DNA of 64,000 nucleotides from assembly GCF_002934665.1 (NCBI RefSeq), contig NZ_NIRS01000003.1, forward strand, positions 124,001 through 188,000. The letters are read 5' to 3'. Of this stretch, positions 17,808 to 26,343 are shown piece after piece; position 1 is the first letter of the stretch; every line of letters starts with the position of its first letter. This DNA comes from Pseudomonas laurylsulfatiphila. GTDB taxonomy: Bacteria > Pseudomonadota > Gammaproteobacteria > Pseudomonadales > Pseudomonadaceae. The notes under the pieces were generated by a model. The model had not been told where the DNA came from, searched no databases, and worked only from the letters and a program-made list of their open reading frames with translations. Made by a program: the position numbers and the translations under genes.

Positions 17808-19088
17808 ATGAACATTCCAGTAAATACAATTGATACCCCCCGACACGAAGTTGCTGAAGTAAAGGAGCTTATTGGTAGCCTCTGGAGCCAACGGGCGATT
17901 GTTTTACTGTTTACTGCACTGACTGTTACCGTCGCTATTGCTTATGCACAATTGGCAACTCCGGAATATGAGGCGGAAACTACTGTTCGCCCCGTTCCAC
18001 TGGCTGACCTGGACGAGTTGAACGAATCCGGACTCTACAAAATCCGGCCAAATGATGCGCTGAATAACGTTGGCTCATCAATGCAGTCTTATGATGTCCG
18101 CCTGAAGTTCTTCCAGGCCAACCCGCAGTTCCTTGCGCCCTTGCAGGCACCAGGGCAATCCATTGAAGAAACATTTGAAAAATTCAACGAAAAAGCATTT
18201 TTGCTTGAGAAAATCGACCCTAAAAAGAGCTCCAGCCTTACCGAAGCCGTTGGCCTTAGTCTCAGGTATCCTCAGGGTGTAGATGGCGTAGGCATCTTGA
18301 AAGCCTTTACCGAGTACGTCGTTAAAACCGAGAAAGAAAAAGCCGCCGCAAACTTGAAAACACTCGTTGCCAACCGTATCGACAACGTGGAAAAGAAGCT
18401 GGAGTCAAAAAAATCCGTCTATGAGGCGGAAAGAGATTCAAAAATCGCCCACTTGTTGGAAAAAGACAAGTTAAAAAAACAAACACTTCAAGACGAACTC
18501 AAAGCACTGCGTCAACAACTGCAAAGCCGCAGACAAAACCGCATCAAAGAGCTTGATGAAGCCATCGTCATCGCCAAGAAACTCGGCATTGTAAAACCCA
18601 CCACGCCCTCGGCGCTGGGAGACGGAGAGCAGGCACATCAGGGCAACATGATCCGAACGGAAGTCAACAATCAGAAAATACCGCTGTACTTCCTGGGACA
18701 GGCTGCACTGGAAGCAGAACGCGCCACCCTGGTAACCCGTAATTCCGATGACTTCACCGAGCCGCGTATTGATGAGATTCAAAAAGAGCTCAGCCTGCTG
18801 GCTACAAACCGCGAAGCGGCACTTCTCAAAGAGCGGGATAATCCTGAGCTATTTCTCAAGGACTTCGCAGACATTCGCGGAGAGTTGACTCACTTGAAAC
18901 AACTGAATGTTAACTTCGATCAATTCAACCTGGTACAGATTGATAAAGATGCGACGGCACCTCAAGCGCCTATAAAACCGAAGAAAGCCCTGATCGTCGG
19001 ATTTGGCCTGATCTTCGGATTCATACTCGGCGTGGGTGTCGCCATTCTGCGTCGCGCCCTGCTTTCAATGCATCCATCTCGTCGTTGA
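17808..19088 (+). CDS. Wzz-like polysaccharide chain-length determinant
   Basis: 426 aa polysaccharide co-polymerase. Architecture: membrane segment at about residues 30-49, long periplasmic region with a Lys/Glu-rich coiled coil (about 180-260), and a second membrane segment near the C-terminus (about 394-415) preceded by the Pro-rich APQAPIKPKKAL motif. Length suits the larger Wzz types. Start uncertain: ATG at 17808 is chosen by homology-like reasoning, but no good RBS precedes it; a TTG at 17775 is in frame. It stands about 25 kb from the wzz at the head of the O-antigen cluster, so the strain likely has two modal regulators. Confidence 0.88.
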   Translation: MNIPVNTIDTPRHEVAEVKELIGSLWSQRAIVLLFTALTVTVAIAYAQLATPEYEAETTVRPVPLADLDELNESGLYKIRPNDALNNVGSSMQSYDVRLKFFQANPQFLAPLQAPGQSIEETFEKFNEKAFLLEKIDPKKSSSLTEAVGLSLRYPQGVDGVGILKAFTEYVVKTEKEKAAANLKTLVANRIDNVEKKLESKKSVYEAERDSKIAHLLEKDKLKKQTLQDELKALRQQLQSRRQNRIKELDEAIVIAKKLGIVKPTTPSALGDGEQAHQGNMIRTEVNNQKIPLYFLGQAALEAERATLVTRNSDDFTEPRIDEIQKELSLLATNREAALLKERDNPELFLKDFADIRGELTHLKQLNVNFDQFNLVQIDKDATAPQAPIKPKKALIVGFGLIFGFILGVGVAILRRALLSMHPSRR

Positions 19089-19090
19089 TT

Positions 19091-19127
19091 GTCGAGGGCT
19101 GCGCTTGTTCTGCAGGCGCAGCCCGAC
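19091..19127 (+). terminator. strong hairpin downstream of the Wzz-like gene
   Basis: GGGCTGCGC (19096-19104) pairs perfectly with GCGCAGCCC (19116-19124), extended by GTC/GAC outside. It begins 3 nt after the stop codon. The T tract is weak (ACTTGACCTATT), so termination efficiency is uncertain. The rest of the gap to 19237 shows nothing. Confidence 0.5.
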
Positions 19128-19237
19128 TTGACCTATTGCTTTAATGCCCGCCTTTATCGCCGTAAAAACCAACATCGTTTTTTCGACGCCCCATCTTGCC
19201 CAACGCGATCCGCCAAGCGCGGTTAACGGGCGACAAC

Positions 19238-20647
19238 TTATTCGCGCAGTGTCTCTGGTGAAGTGATCGTTTGATCATTCCCACTCAACCAGACATTGAC
19301 GTTCTCGACACTTTCCTGCGACAACTTTCCAGCCCAGCGATTCAGGATAAAAAGGTTGGTTATAAAGTCGTACTGAGTCTTGAGCAAATCGCGACGTGCC
19401 GTGAACTCGTTCTGCACCGCCGTCAATACATCCACGGCATTAACCACGCCGTAGGTGAAAGCCTTTTCTGCTGCAATGCGCGACTGCTCGGCCGAAGCCA
19501 GTGCATTGCGATTGGCATGAATCTTTTCCACGCTTGAATCTGCAGTCAAATATGCGTTAGTCGTTTCCTTGACTACCTGACGACGTGTCGCCACCAATTG
19601 CTGTTCTGCGGTGAGCTGATCCTGATACAACTGCCTTACCCGAGCGGACGTCGTACCACCGCTATAGATCGGAATCTGCACTCCCACACCCGCGACATAG
19701 CTGTCGGTCTGCGGCGCCAACGAGTTGTTGTAACCCTCGTTGGTCTGTTGTGCGCTCAGGTTCAGATTGACCGTGGGATAGTGCCCGCCCTTACCGGCGC
19801 GCAGGGCAGCCTCGGCAGCCTCCTGCGCATTTTCACTGGCCTTGATCGCCGGATTGTCGGCGATCGCCAAATTCACCCAACTCTCCAGGCTTTCGGCGGA
19901 CACCTTCAATTCGACGTCATTACGCACACGGCTCAGCTTCTCTTTGACCGGCCGTCCGATAATCTCCGACAACGCGACCCGGCTCAGGCTGGACTGGTTA
20001 CGCGCATTGACTTCCTGGGCGGCCAGCGAATCGACTCGCGCCTGGAGATCCAGCAAATCGGTCACCATTGCCAACTGTTTGCTGTAGAGCGCACTGACCC
20101 TGTCGAGGTTTTTCTGGGTAGCCCTGCGCTCGGCCTGCACCAGTTCAAGTTCATCATCGGCAGCCAATGCAGCAAAGTAACGCTGCGCAAGATCCACCGT
20201 GGCCTCGGCCTGAGCCTCCTTTGATTCGGAGTCTGCCTGCTTTGCCAGGCTTTTGAAGTGCTGGTAGTTTTCCCAGGCAGCCTTGTTATACAAAGGCTGG
20301 GTCAACCCCACCGAATAGTTGCGACTGTTGTAGGCCTCGTCGACTTGAAGGTTGGTCTGTTTGATCCGGTTGTAACCGGCGTTAGCCGTTACCGAGGGCA
20401 ACAGGCTGCCAAATGCCTGGTTTTGCTGTTCGACCCCGGATTGAGCCTTGGAGTAAGAAGCGATCACCCGCGGGTCTTCCAAGCGTGACTCACGGTACAG
20501 CTGCATCAAGTCAACCGAGTAGTTCTGCTTGCTGACCGAAGCCGTTGGCGGTGTCGTGATAGAGGACCGGGCGGCGGGCGCTTCGGCGGCGTGGACAGGC
20601 AATGCCATCGAACCCAACACCAGGCAGGGAAACAGACGCACGATCAC
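19238..20647 (-). CDS. TolC-family outer-membrane channel of a type I secretion system
   Basis: 469 aa, with a signal peptide (about residues 1-20, ending PVHA-AEAPA) and two alpha-helical repeats rich in Gln/Ala/Glu as in TolC proteins. It would complete the export duct for the RTX protein at 24000. The start codon is GTG at 20647, overlapping the HlyD stop as GTGA, so the three genes are translationally coupled in the order ATPase, adaptor, channel. Confidence 0.92.
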   Translation of the reverse strand: MIVRLFPCLVLGSMALPVHAAEAPAARSSITTPPTASVSKQNYSVDLMQLYRESRLEDPRVIASYSKAQSGVEQQNQAFGSLLPSVTANAGYNRIKQTNLQVDEAYNSRNYSVGLTQPLYNKAAWENYQHFKSLAKQADSESKEAQAEATVDLAQRYFAALAADDELELVQAERRATQKNLDRVSALYSKQLAMVTDLLDLQARVDSLAAQEVNARNQSSLSRVALSEIIGRPVKEKLSRVRNDVELKVSAESLESWVNLAIADNPAIKASENAQEAAEAALRAGKGGHYPTVNLNLSAQQTNEGYNNSLAPQTDSYVAGVGVQIPIYSGGTTSARVRQLYQDQLTAEQQLVATRRQVVKETTNAYLTADSSVEKIHANRNALASAEQSRIAAEKAFTYGVVNAVDVLTAVQNEFTARRDLLKTQYDFITNLFILNRWAGKLSQESVENVNVWLSGNDQTITSPETLRE

Positions 20648-21966
20648 TCCTCGATCATCGACTGGGCGATAACGTTACGTGCCGGCTGCATCAAGTACTG
20701 CAGCATGGTGCGCTCTCCGGTGTTGATCAATACGTCTGCCGGCATGCCCGCCAACAACTTGCGATCACCCAGTTTGCGCGCCCCTTCCCGAGTCACACTG
20801 ATCCGGGCCAGGTAATACGGCGCACTGGTTTTCTCGTTGATCAGCCGGTCGCCGGAAACACTCGTCACTCGACCTTCGATGACAGGAGTCGTGGCCGTGT
20901 TGAAGGCATTGAAGCGAATGTCCGCCAACTTGCCGACAGCGATCCGATCGATGTCATTGGGCGAGACCTGCGCCTCGACCACCAGATCGGAAACCGATGG
21001 AACGATATCCAGCAAGGGCGTCGCGGGTCGCACGACGCCACCGATGGTGTGAACCGTCATGCCGATCACCATCCCGTCATCCGGAGCGCGGATAACCACC
21101 CTGCTCAGGCGATCCTCCAGCGCCGAGGCTTTTTCCTGCAAGTCATAGGCCTTGGTCTGGGTCTCTGCCAACTGCTTGGTAACGTCGGCGCTGAAGTCCT
21201 TGTCGATCTGCAGGATCTGCAACTGGGTTTCGTTGATCTGCAACCTGGTCTTGATGTTGGTCGAGCGGTGATCCGCCACTTCAGACTTGAGCAAGTCCAG
21301 CTTGCGTGCCTGTTCGAGCATGCGCTGCTTGTCGACAAAACCCTGGGCCAGCAATTCTTTCAATTCGGCAATTTCACCGCTATAGGATTCCTGCAAGCTG
21401 GTCTTGGTACCGATCATGGTGTCGGTTCCCTTGATTTGCTGATTCAACTGACCAATACGCTCTTGCAGGACCGATATTTGTCCAAGTCGCGAGCTGCGCC
21501 GTGCGTTGAACACCTGAGTCTCGCCGTAACGCGATTCGGAACTGCGCTGATTGTCGGAATTGAGGTCATTGGGGAACGCGATCATCGGCAGGCCATCCCG
21601 CTCGGCCAGCAAGCGCGCCTCCATTGCCCTGGTAGCGATCAACTGGCTGCGGGTCATTTCGTATTCGGAGCGCAGTTGAGCGTCGTCGAGCACGATGATC
21701 GGGTCGCCTTTTTTCACGACATCGCCATCATGGGCAAGCAGGTCCTTGACGATACCGCCCTCCAGATGCTGCACCGTCTTGCGATACGTTTGCACGGTGA
21801 CGACACCCGGCGCGTAAGCCGCCCCGTCCAGCGGAGCAAACGCCGCCCATCCGCCAAACAGGCCGAACGTCACGAATACAATGAGAAATCCTTTACGGCG
21901 TACTGATCTGTCGGACATGGGCAGATCTGCGAAAGTATCGGCAGGAGTAGTGAGCGTGCGGTTCAT
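20644..21966 (-). CDS. HlyD-family periplasmic adaptor of type I secretion
   Basis: 440 aa membrane-fusion protein. One membrane segment at about 26-44, then a beta-barrel/lipoyl-like region (DGDVVKKGDPIIVLD), a long coiled-coil hairpin (about 130-290), and the second half of the lipoyl domain (IRAPDDGMVIG). The C-terminus contains the conserved G.RTMLQYLMQP-type ending of PrtE/HlyD adaptors. AGGAAG stands 7 nt before the ATG; 13 nt follow the ATPase gene. Confidence 0.94.
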   Translation of the reverse strand: MNRTLTTPADTFADLPMSDRSVRRKGFLIVFVTFGLFGGWAAFAPLDGAAYAPGVVTVQTYRKTVQHLEGGIVKDLLAHDGDVVKKGDPIIVLDDAQLRSEYEMTRSQLIATRAMEARLLAERDGLPMIAFPNDLNSDNQRSSESRYGETQVFNARRSSRLGQISVLQERIGQLNQQIKGTDTMIGTKTSLQESYSGEIAELKELLAQGFVDKQRMLEQARKLDLLKSEVADHRSTNIKTRLQINETQLQILQIDKDFSADVTKQLAETQTKAYDLQEKASALEDRLSRVVIRAPDDGMVIGMTVHTIGGVVRPATPLLDIVPSVSDLVVEAQVSPNDIDRIAVGKLADIRFNAFNTATTPVIEGRVTSVSGDRLINEKTSAPYYLARISVTREGARKLGDRKLLAGMPADVLINTGERTMLQYLMQPARNVIAQSMIEE

Positions 21967-21979
21967 CGATAACTTCCTG

Positions 21980-23725
21980 TCAAACTTCGGTCGAAGCGAC
22001 TTCTGTGCCTGCCCGTGCGCCAGGCTTTTGCTGGGCGGCCAATTGATTCGCGTTGAGTTGCGCGAGGACCTGATCCCGTGGGCCGTACAAACTGATCGTG
22101 CCGGCGTTCATCACCAGCAAGCGGTCAAGCTGGGCCAGAATCGAGGTCCGGTGGGCGATCACGAAAACCGTTGCCCCGGTGAGTTTTATCTGTTGCAGCG
22201 CCAACGCCAGCGCCCGCTCACCGACCTCGTCCAGGTGAGCGTTCGGCTCATCCAGCACGATAAGCCGCGGGCTGCCATAGATTGCCCGGGCCAACCCGAT
22301 ACGTTGCCGTTGCCCACCCGACAGATTGATGCCGCCCTCGCCGATGACCGTATCGTAGCCATCAGGCAGCATCAGAATCATTTCGTGGACACTCGCGGTC
22401 CTGGCCGCCAGCACGACTTTATCCGGGTCCACGACACCAAAACGCGCGATGTTGTCGCTGATAGTGCCTTCGAACAATTCAATGTCTTGCGGCAAATACC
22501 CGAGGTGCGGTCCCAATTGGCTTTTGTCCCAATTGGCAATATCGGCAGCATCCAGACGGACGACGCCATGCTGTGGCTTCCATACGCCCACCAAGGCCTT
22601 GGCAAGCGTCGACTTGCCCGAGGCGCTTGGCCCGACGACACCGATCATTGCACCTGCCGGTGCGTTGAAACCGATGCCTTTGATGATCGGGGTCTTTGCT
22701 CCGGGAGCACCCAGGGTAAGGTTCTCCACCGTCACATGACCGATTGGAGCGGGCAATTGCATACGCTCGGGTTCGGCTTTTTGCTGGTCGAGAATGCCGT
22801 TCAGTCGTGCGTATTGTGAACGGGCAGCGATGAATCCTTTCCAACTGCCGATCATCAAGTCCAGGGGGGCCAACGCTCGCCCCAACAGCACTGAACCTGC
22901 GATTACCAGCCCGGGATTAATCTCATGACTAACCGCCAGATAAGCGCCGAGGCCAAGAATCAGTGATTGAACAAGCAGACGGAAAGTCTTGGATATCGAC
23001 GTGATGATCCCGCTGCGATCGCTGGCTCGGGATTGCAGCAGCAGCACTTTCTTGTGCCGCAGACTCCAGCGTGACATGAGTGAGTCAAGCATGCCCATGG
23101 ATTCGATGACTTCGGCATTGCGCAAATTCTTGTTGGTTTGCAGCGTTGCACCAATGCTCTCTTTATTGGCCTCTGCCAGAACCTTGCCCGTGGATTGCTC
23201 ATTGATCCAGGCCAGCGCCAGCAGGATCACCGCACAACCGATTGCCGTCCAGCCATACCAGGGGTGAAACAGGAACAGCACCGCGACATAGATCGGCAGC
23301 CACGGCGCATCGAAAAAAGCGAACAGTCCGTTCCCGGACATGAATTGGCGCAGCCCGGTCAGATCGCTGAGCGGTTGGGCCGACGCGTCCTGGCCACCGC
23401 TCTCCAGGGCCCGTTTGAAACTGGCCCTGTAGACATCCCGGCCCAGCAACACGTCGAGCCTGGTGCTGACACGAACCATGATCCGCGAGCGTACCCACTC
23501 CAGCAGGCCCATCGTCACGAGCAGAAAGGTCAGAATAAGGGTCAACATGGCCAACGTCGTCAGGCTGCCGCCCGTGACGACCCGCCCATAGACCTGAAGC
23601 ATGTAGAAGGTCGGGACCAACATCAGTGCGTTGATGAACAGGCTGAAAAAACCCACTGACATGAAACTGCTCCTGCAGGCCCTCAGGGCTTCCTGCAAGC
23701 TGTTTTCGGGCGTACTGCGTATCAT
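21980..23725 (-). CDS. type I secretion ABC permease/ATPase (PrtD-like)
   Basis: 581 aa half-transporter, membrane domain in the N-terminal 300 residues, ATPase in the rest. Walker A GPSASGKST (365-373), signature LSGGQRQR (468-475) and Walker B LIVLDEP (488-494) are intact. There is no N-terminal C39 peptidase or C39-like domain, as in PrtD/AprD exporters of RTX proteases with uncleaved C-terminal signals. First gene of the export operon, divergent from the RTX gene with 274 nt between the start codons. Confidence 0.94.
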   Translation of the reverse strand: MIRSTPENSLQEALRACRSSFMSVGFFSLFINALMLVPTFYMLQVYGRVVTGGSLTTLAMLTLILTFLLVTMGLLEWVRSRIMVRVSTRLDVLLGRDVYRASFKRALESGGQDASAQPLSDLTGLRQFMSGNGLFAFFDAPWLPIYVAVLFLFHPWYGWTAIGCAVILLALAWINEQSTGKVLAEANKESIGATLQTNKNLRNAEVIESMGMLDSLMSRWSLRHKKVLLLQSRASDRSGIITSISKTFRLLVQSLILGLGAYLAVSHEINPGLVIAGSVLLGRALAPLDLMIGSWKGFIAARSQYARLNGILDQQKAEPERMQLPAPIGHVTVENLTLGAPGAKTPIIKGIGFNAPAGAMIGVVGPSASGKSTLAKALVGVWKPQHGVVRLDAADIANWDKSQLGPHLGYLPQDIELFEGTISDNIARFGVVDPDKVVLAARTASVHEMILMLPDGYDTVIGEGGINLSGGQRQRIGLARAIYGSPRLIVLDEPNAHLDEVGERALALALQQIKLTGATVFVIAHRTSILAQLDRLLVMNAGTISLYGPRDQVLAQLNANQLAAQQKPGARAGTEVASTEV

Positions 23726-23999
23726 CTCGGAGCTGACAACCTGGCGTGTTGATCGGGGATTGCGGGGCGCGCGAGTGTATCACCTGAACAACGATTGCAG
23801 AATGAAATCGCCAGTATCCCGGCTTTGCCCTGCAATCGACGAACAGCGCTGGCTCTTACTCTCTGAAGATTTATAATTCCAATATTGTTGATAATGGTTC
23901 TTTAACATACCGACCAAAGAACTGTAACATATATGAAATTTTGACCAGCAACGCCGTTTACAGAACGATTTGGATATCGGGAGCGGCTACCCAATCAGT

Positions 24000-25778
24000 A
24001 TGGAGTCACTCTTGACCAATTATTTTTCTTTACTCGCCGATATCGTCCGGGAAGAAGCGGCTGCAACCGGCGCGTTGTTGCAAGACGTCGCCCGCGAACT
24101 ATTGTCCACCAATACAACTCACGCGATGGGTGACTGGTGGGCTGCCCACGGCAATGACCCTTTCTATACCGCAGAGCAAATTTACAAAACCGTCACAGGT
24201 GACCCGACTGCCGAGCGCGCAGAACTTCTGTGCGGCAATATAGTTAACGTATTCAGCGGCCTCTGCTCGGAGCTTGGCCTGCAAAAACGCACCATCTGGA
24301 CGTATTCAGACACCCAAGGGTTCTTTCAGGGACATACGTACCTTGAAGTTTTTAATACCACAACCAACAAGTGGGAAATTCAGGACGCGGACTATAACGT
24401 CTATTACACCGACGTTCGCACGGGCGAGCGTGTCGGTGTAAAGGACATGATGAACGCGGACGATATTGAAAATTTCATCCCGCATAATGCCAGTGAATCC
24501 GGATGGTCAGAGACAGGCGCAGAAGCCTTGCGCCTGGCCAATCTCTATGCAGCGCAAATGATCACTACGGAGCATAAGCTCTATACCAGTAACGACAGTC
24601 TCAGTGATACCTTGCTGGACAGTATTTCCAATACTCTTAGCGGAGTCTTTGACTATACAGTAGATAGCGGTATCGCCAGCCTGACCGCCACGCATCTGAC
24701 AGATAGCGACGCCGTCACCAACAACGGCAGAGCCACGGTCACCGGCAGTTCGAGCGCTGACTTCATTTCATATGATGGCAGTTCACTCAGCCCGGTGTTC
24801 GCCACGCTCATCGGTGGCGCGGGCGATGACACGCTCGCGCTACGTTTTTCCGGCGGCCAACTTTACGGCAATGATGGCAATGACATCCTGATTGGCGGGC
24901 AGTCTTCAGATCTACTGGTTGGCGGTACGGGTGATGACTACCTGTCTGGCGGTTACGGTGCCGACCAGTATGCGTTTTCCAAAGGCGACGGTTTCAACGA
25001 CACCATCGACAGTTTCGGTGTAGGTGCCGACCAGCTTGTTTTCCTGGGCGTCAGCGGTACCGGTGGTACCGGTCGTACGCAAATTTCGGAAAAAGAGTTC
25101 AACTTCAGGATTGACCAGAAACTGACCTCGGACGGTGTCTATCTTCGCTATGACACCGATGGTGACGCACGTTTTGATGGCGGGATGTTGATCGAAGGCC
25201 GTACGACACTGCTCACCGCCAACGACGCTACATTTATTTTCAACGCTGACCCACTCAAAGACTTCAATACGACTGCCGTCGCTAGCAATCCTGGTTCGGG
25301 GCTCGCCGAAAAAATCTACGGTGGCAGTGCGGCAGACAAAATCCTCTACACCGGCACGCTTGGCGCAGAACTGGCTGGCAGCATCACCGGAGTGAACAGC
25401 GGCAATGACATCATCCAGTCTCACTCGGATGCGAGCTGCGCGCTGTACGGTCACGATGGCAACGATGTATTGGTTGGAGGAAACGGCAGCGACTTCATCG
25501 TCGGCGGCACCGGCAACGACCTGCTGATTGGTGGAAAAGGGCGGGACGTCTTCGCATTCACCACAGGCTCGGGCTCAGACACCATCCAGGATTTCAAACA
25601 AGGTGAAGACACCCTGTACGTCTACGGCTGGACGACTACCAAGGCCGTGACGCAGACGCTGCAGGACAATGGGCTGGTTGTAACTTTCGACACCGCCGGT
25701 GACGGTGCTCACGGAGGTAGTATCACGCTACTTGGCCAGACCACCTTGCTGAACAATGCGGACCTGCTCTTTGCCTGA
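24000..25778 (+). CDS. RTX protein with N-terminal transglutaminase-like domain; probable type I secretion cargo
   Basis: 592 aa. The N-terminal 200 residues contain a possible Cys-His-Asp triad of the transglutaminase/papain-like fold: Cys78 in ELLCGN, His112 in GHTYLEVFN, Asp129 (or 131) in WEIQDADYN, with the helix segment FSGLCSELGL between, as in microbial transglutaminase-core proteins. Two blocks of glycine-rich Ca2+-binding nonapeptides follow (271-320 and 484-515, e.g. GGTGNDLLIGGKGRD). The C-terminus ends in hydrophobic ...ADLLFA, and there is no N-terminal signal peptide, as expected for type I export. The start is uncertain: ATG 24000 has GGGAG 16 nt upstream; a TTG at 23970 is in frame. 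Function (protein crosslinking, deamidation or proteolysis outside the cell) is inference. Confidence 0.82.
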   Translation: MESLLTNYFSLLADIVREEAAATGALLQDVARELLSTNTTHAMGDWWAAHGNDPFYTAEQIYKTVTGDPTAERAELLCGNIVNVFSGLCSELGLQKRTIWTYSDTQGFFQGHTYLEVFNTTTNKWEIQDADYNVYYTDVRTGERVGVKDMMNADDIENFIPHNASESGWSETGAEALRLANLYAAQMITTEHKLYTSNDSLSDTLLDSISNTLSGVFDYTVDSGIASLTATHLTDSDAVTNNGRATVTGSSSADFISYDGSSLSPVFATLIGGAGDDTLALRFSGGQLYGNDGNDILIGGQSSDLLVGGTGDDYLSGGYGADQYAFSKGDGFNDTIDSFGVGADQLVFLGVSGTGGTGRTQISEKEFNFRIDQKLTSDGVYLRYDTDGDARFDGGMLIEGRTTLLTANDATFIFNADPLKDFNTTAVASNPGSGLAEKIYGGSAADKILYTGTLGAELAGSITGVNSGNDIIQSHSDASCALYGHDGNDVLVGGNGSDFIVGGTGNDLLIGGKGRDVFAFTTGSGSDTIQDFKQGEDTLYVYGWTTTKAVTQTLQDNGLVVTFDTAGDGAHGGSITLLGQTTLLNNADLLFA

Positions 25779-25851
25779 GTTCGGATGAGCGACAGCAACG
25801 CACCGCACAAGTAAAAAGGAGCTAGCCCGCCGGGTATAAGTCTCGCTACAG

Positions 25852-25880
25852 AAAAAGGCCGATCAATGATCGGCCTTTTT
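25852..25880. terminator. bidirectional intrinsic terminator
   Basis: AAAAAGGCCGATC-AAT-GATCGGCCTTTTT: a perfect 13-bp stem with a 3-nt loop and A/T tails on both sides, between the convergent RTX and comEA-like genes. Confidence 0.93.
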
Positions 25881-25895
25881 CGTTTCAATCACACC

Positions 25896-26231
25896 TCAGT
25901 TCACTTCGATCCTGTCGCGGTTTCTATCCAGAATCGCTTTGCCGATACCCGTCACTTCCAGTAATTCGTCAACTGACGCAAACGCACCATTGCTTTCACG
26001 ATAAGCAACAATCGCTTTGGCTTTGGCCTCGCCCACTCCAGTCAACTCACGCTGCAGCGTAGGTGCATCAGCACTATTGAGATCGACTTTGCCGGATTGC
26101 GCCTTGGCGGTGACATCCTGCACCAACGGCGCATTCATGACCTCGGGTGCGCTGACAGGGGCGGCGATTGCCGTAAGAGAGGTGCTGGCGAGAAGGGCGA
26201 AAACCAGAGAATGGAAACTGCTTGTACGCAT
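25896..26231 (-). CDS. ComEA-like helix-hairpin-helix protein
   Basis: 111 aa: signal peptide (about 1-24, ...TSLTAIAA), short linker, then a ComEA-type double HhH domain (about 48-109) beginning VDLNSADAPTLQREL and containing GVGEAKAKAI and GIGKAILDRN. Such proteins bind DNA in the periplasm; a role in DNA uptake is possible but unproven in pseudomonads. The start at 26231 has GGAG 8 nt upstream. The gene next to wbpM at the P. aeruginosa O-antigen locus is of the same kind, which supports conserved synteny at this edge. Confidence 0.88.
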   Translation of the reverse strand: MRTSSFHSLVFALLASTSLTAIAAPVSAPEVMNAPLVQDVTAKAQSGKVDLNSADAPTLQRELTGVGEAKAKAIVAYRESNGAFASVDELLEVTGIGKAILDRNRDRIEVN

Positions 26232-26343
26232 TAGTAAAGCTCCATGCCGTCGTTTGAGAAAGCAGCTTTTCCGAAGCTGCTCTCCAAACTTAGGCCATGA
26301 CATCGAGCTGTCAAAAATGTGTACGTTACCAGATATGAAACAA

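Noticed and set aside
23726..23999. Fur-box or clear promoter between the T1SS operon and the RTX gene
   Set aside because: The region is A+T-rich with a TATAAT near 23871, but no convincing -35 or Fur consensus could be aligned.
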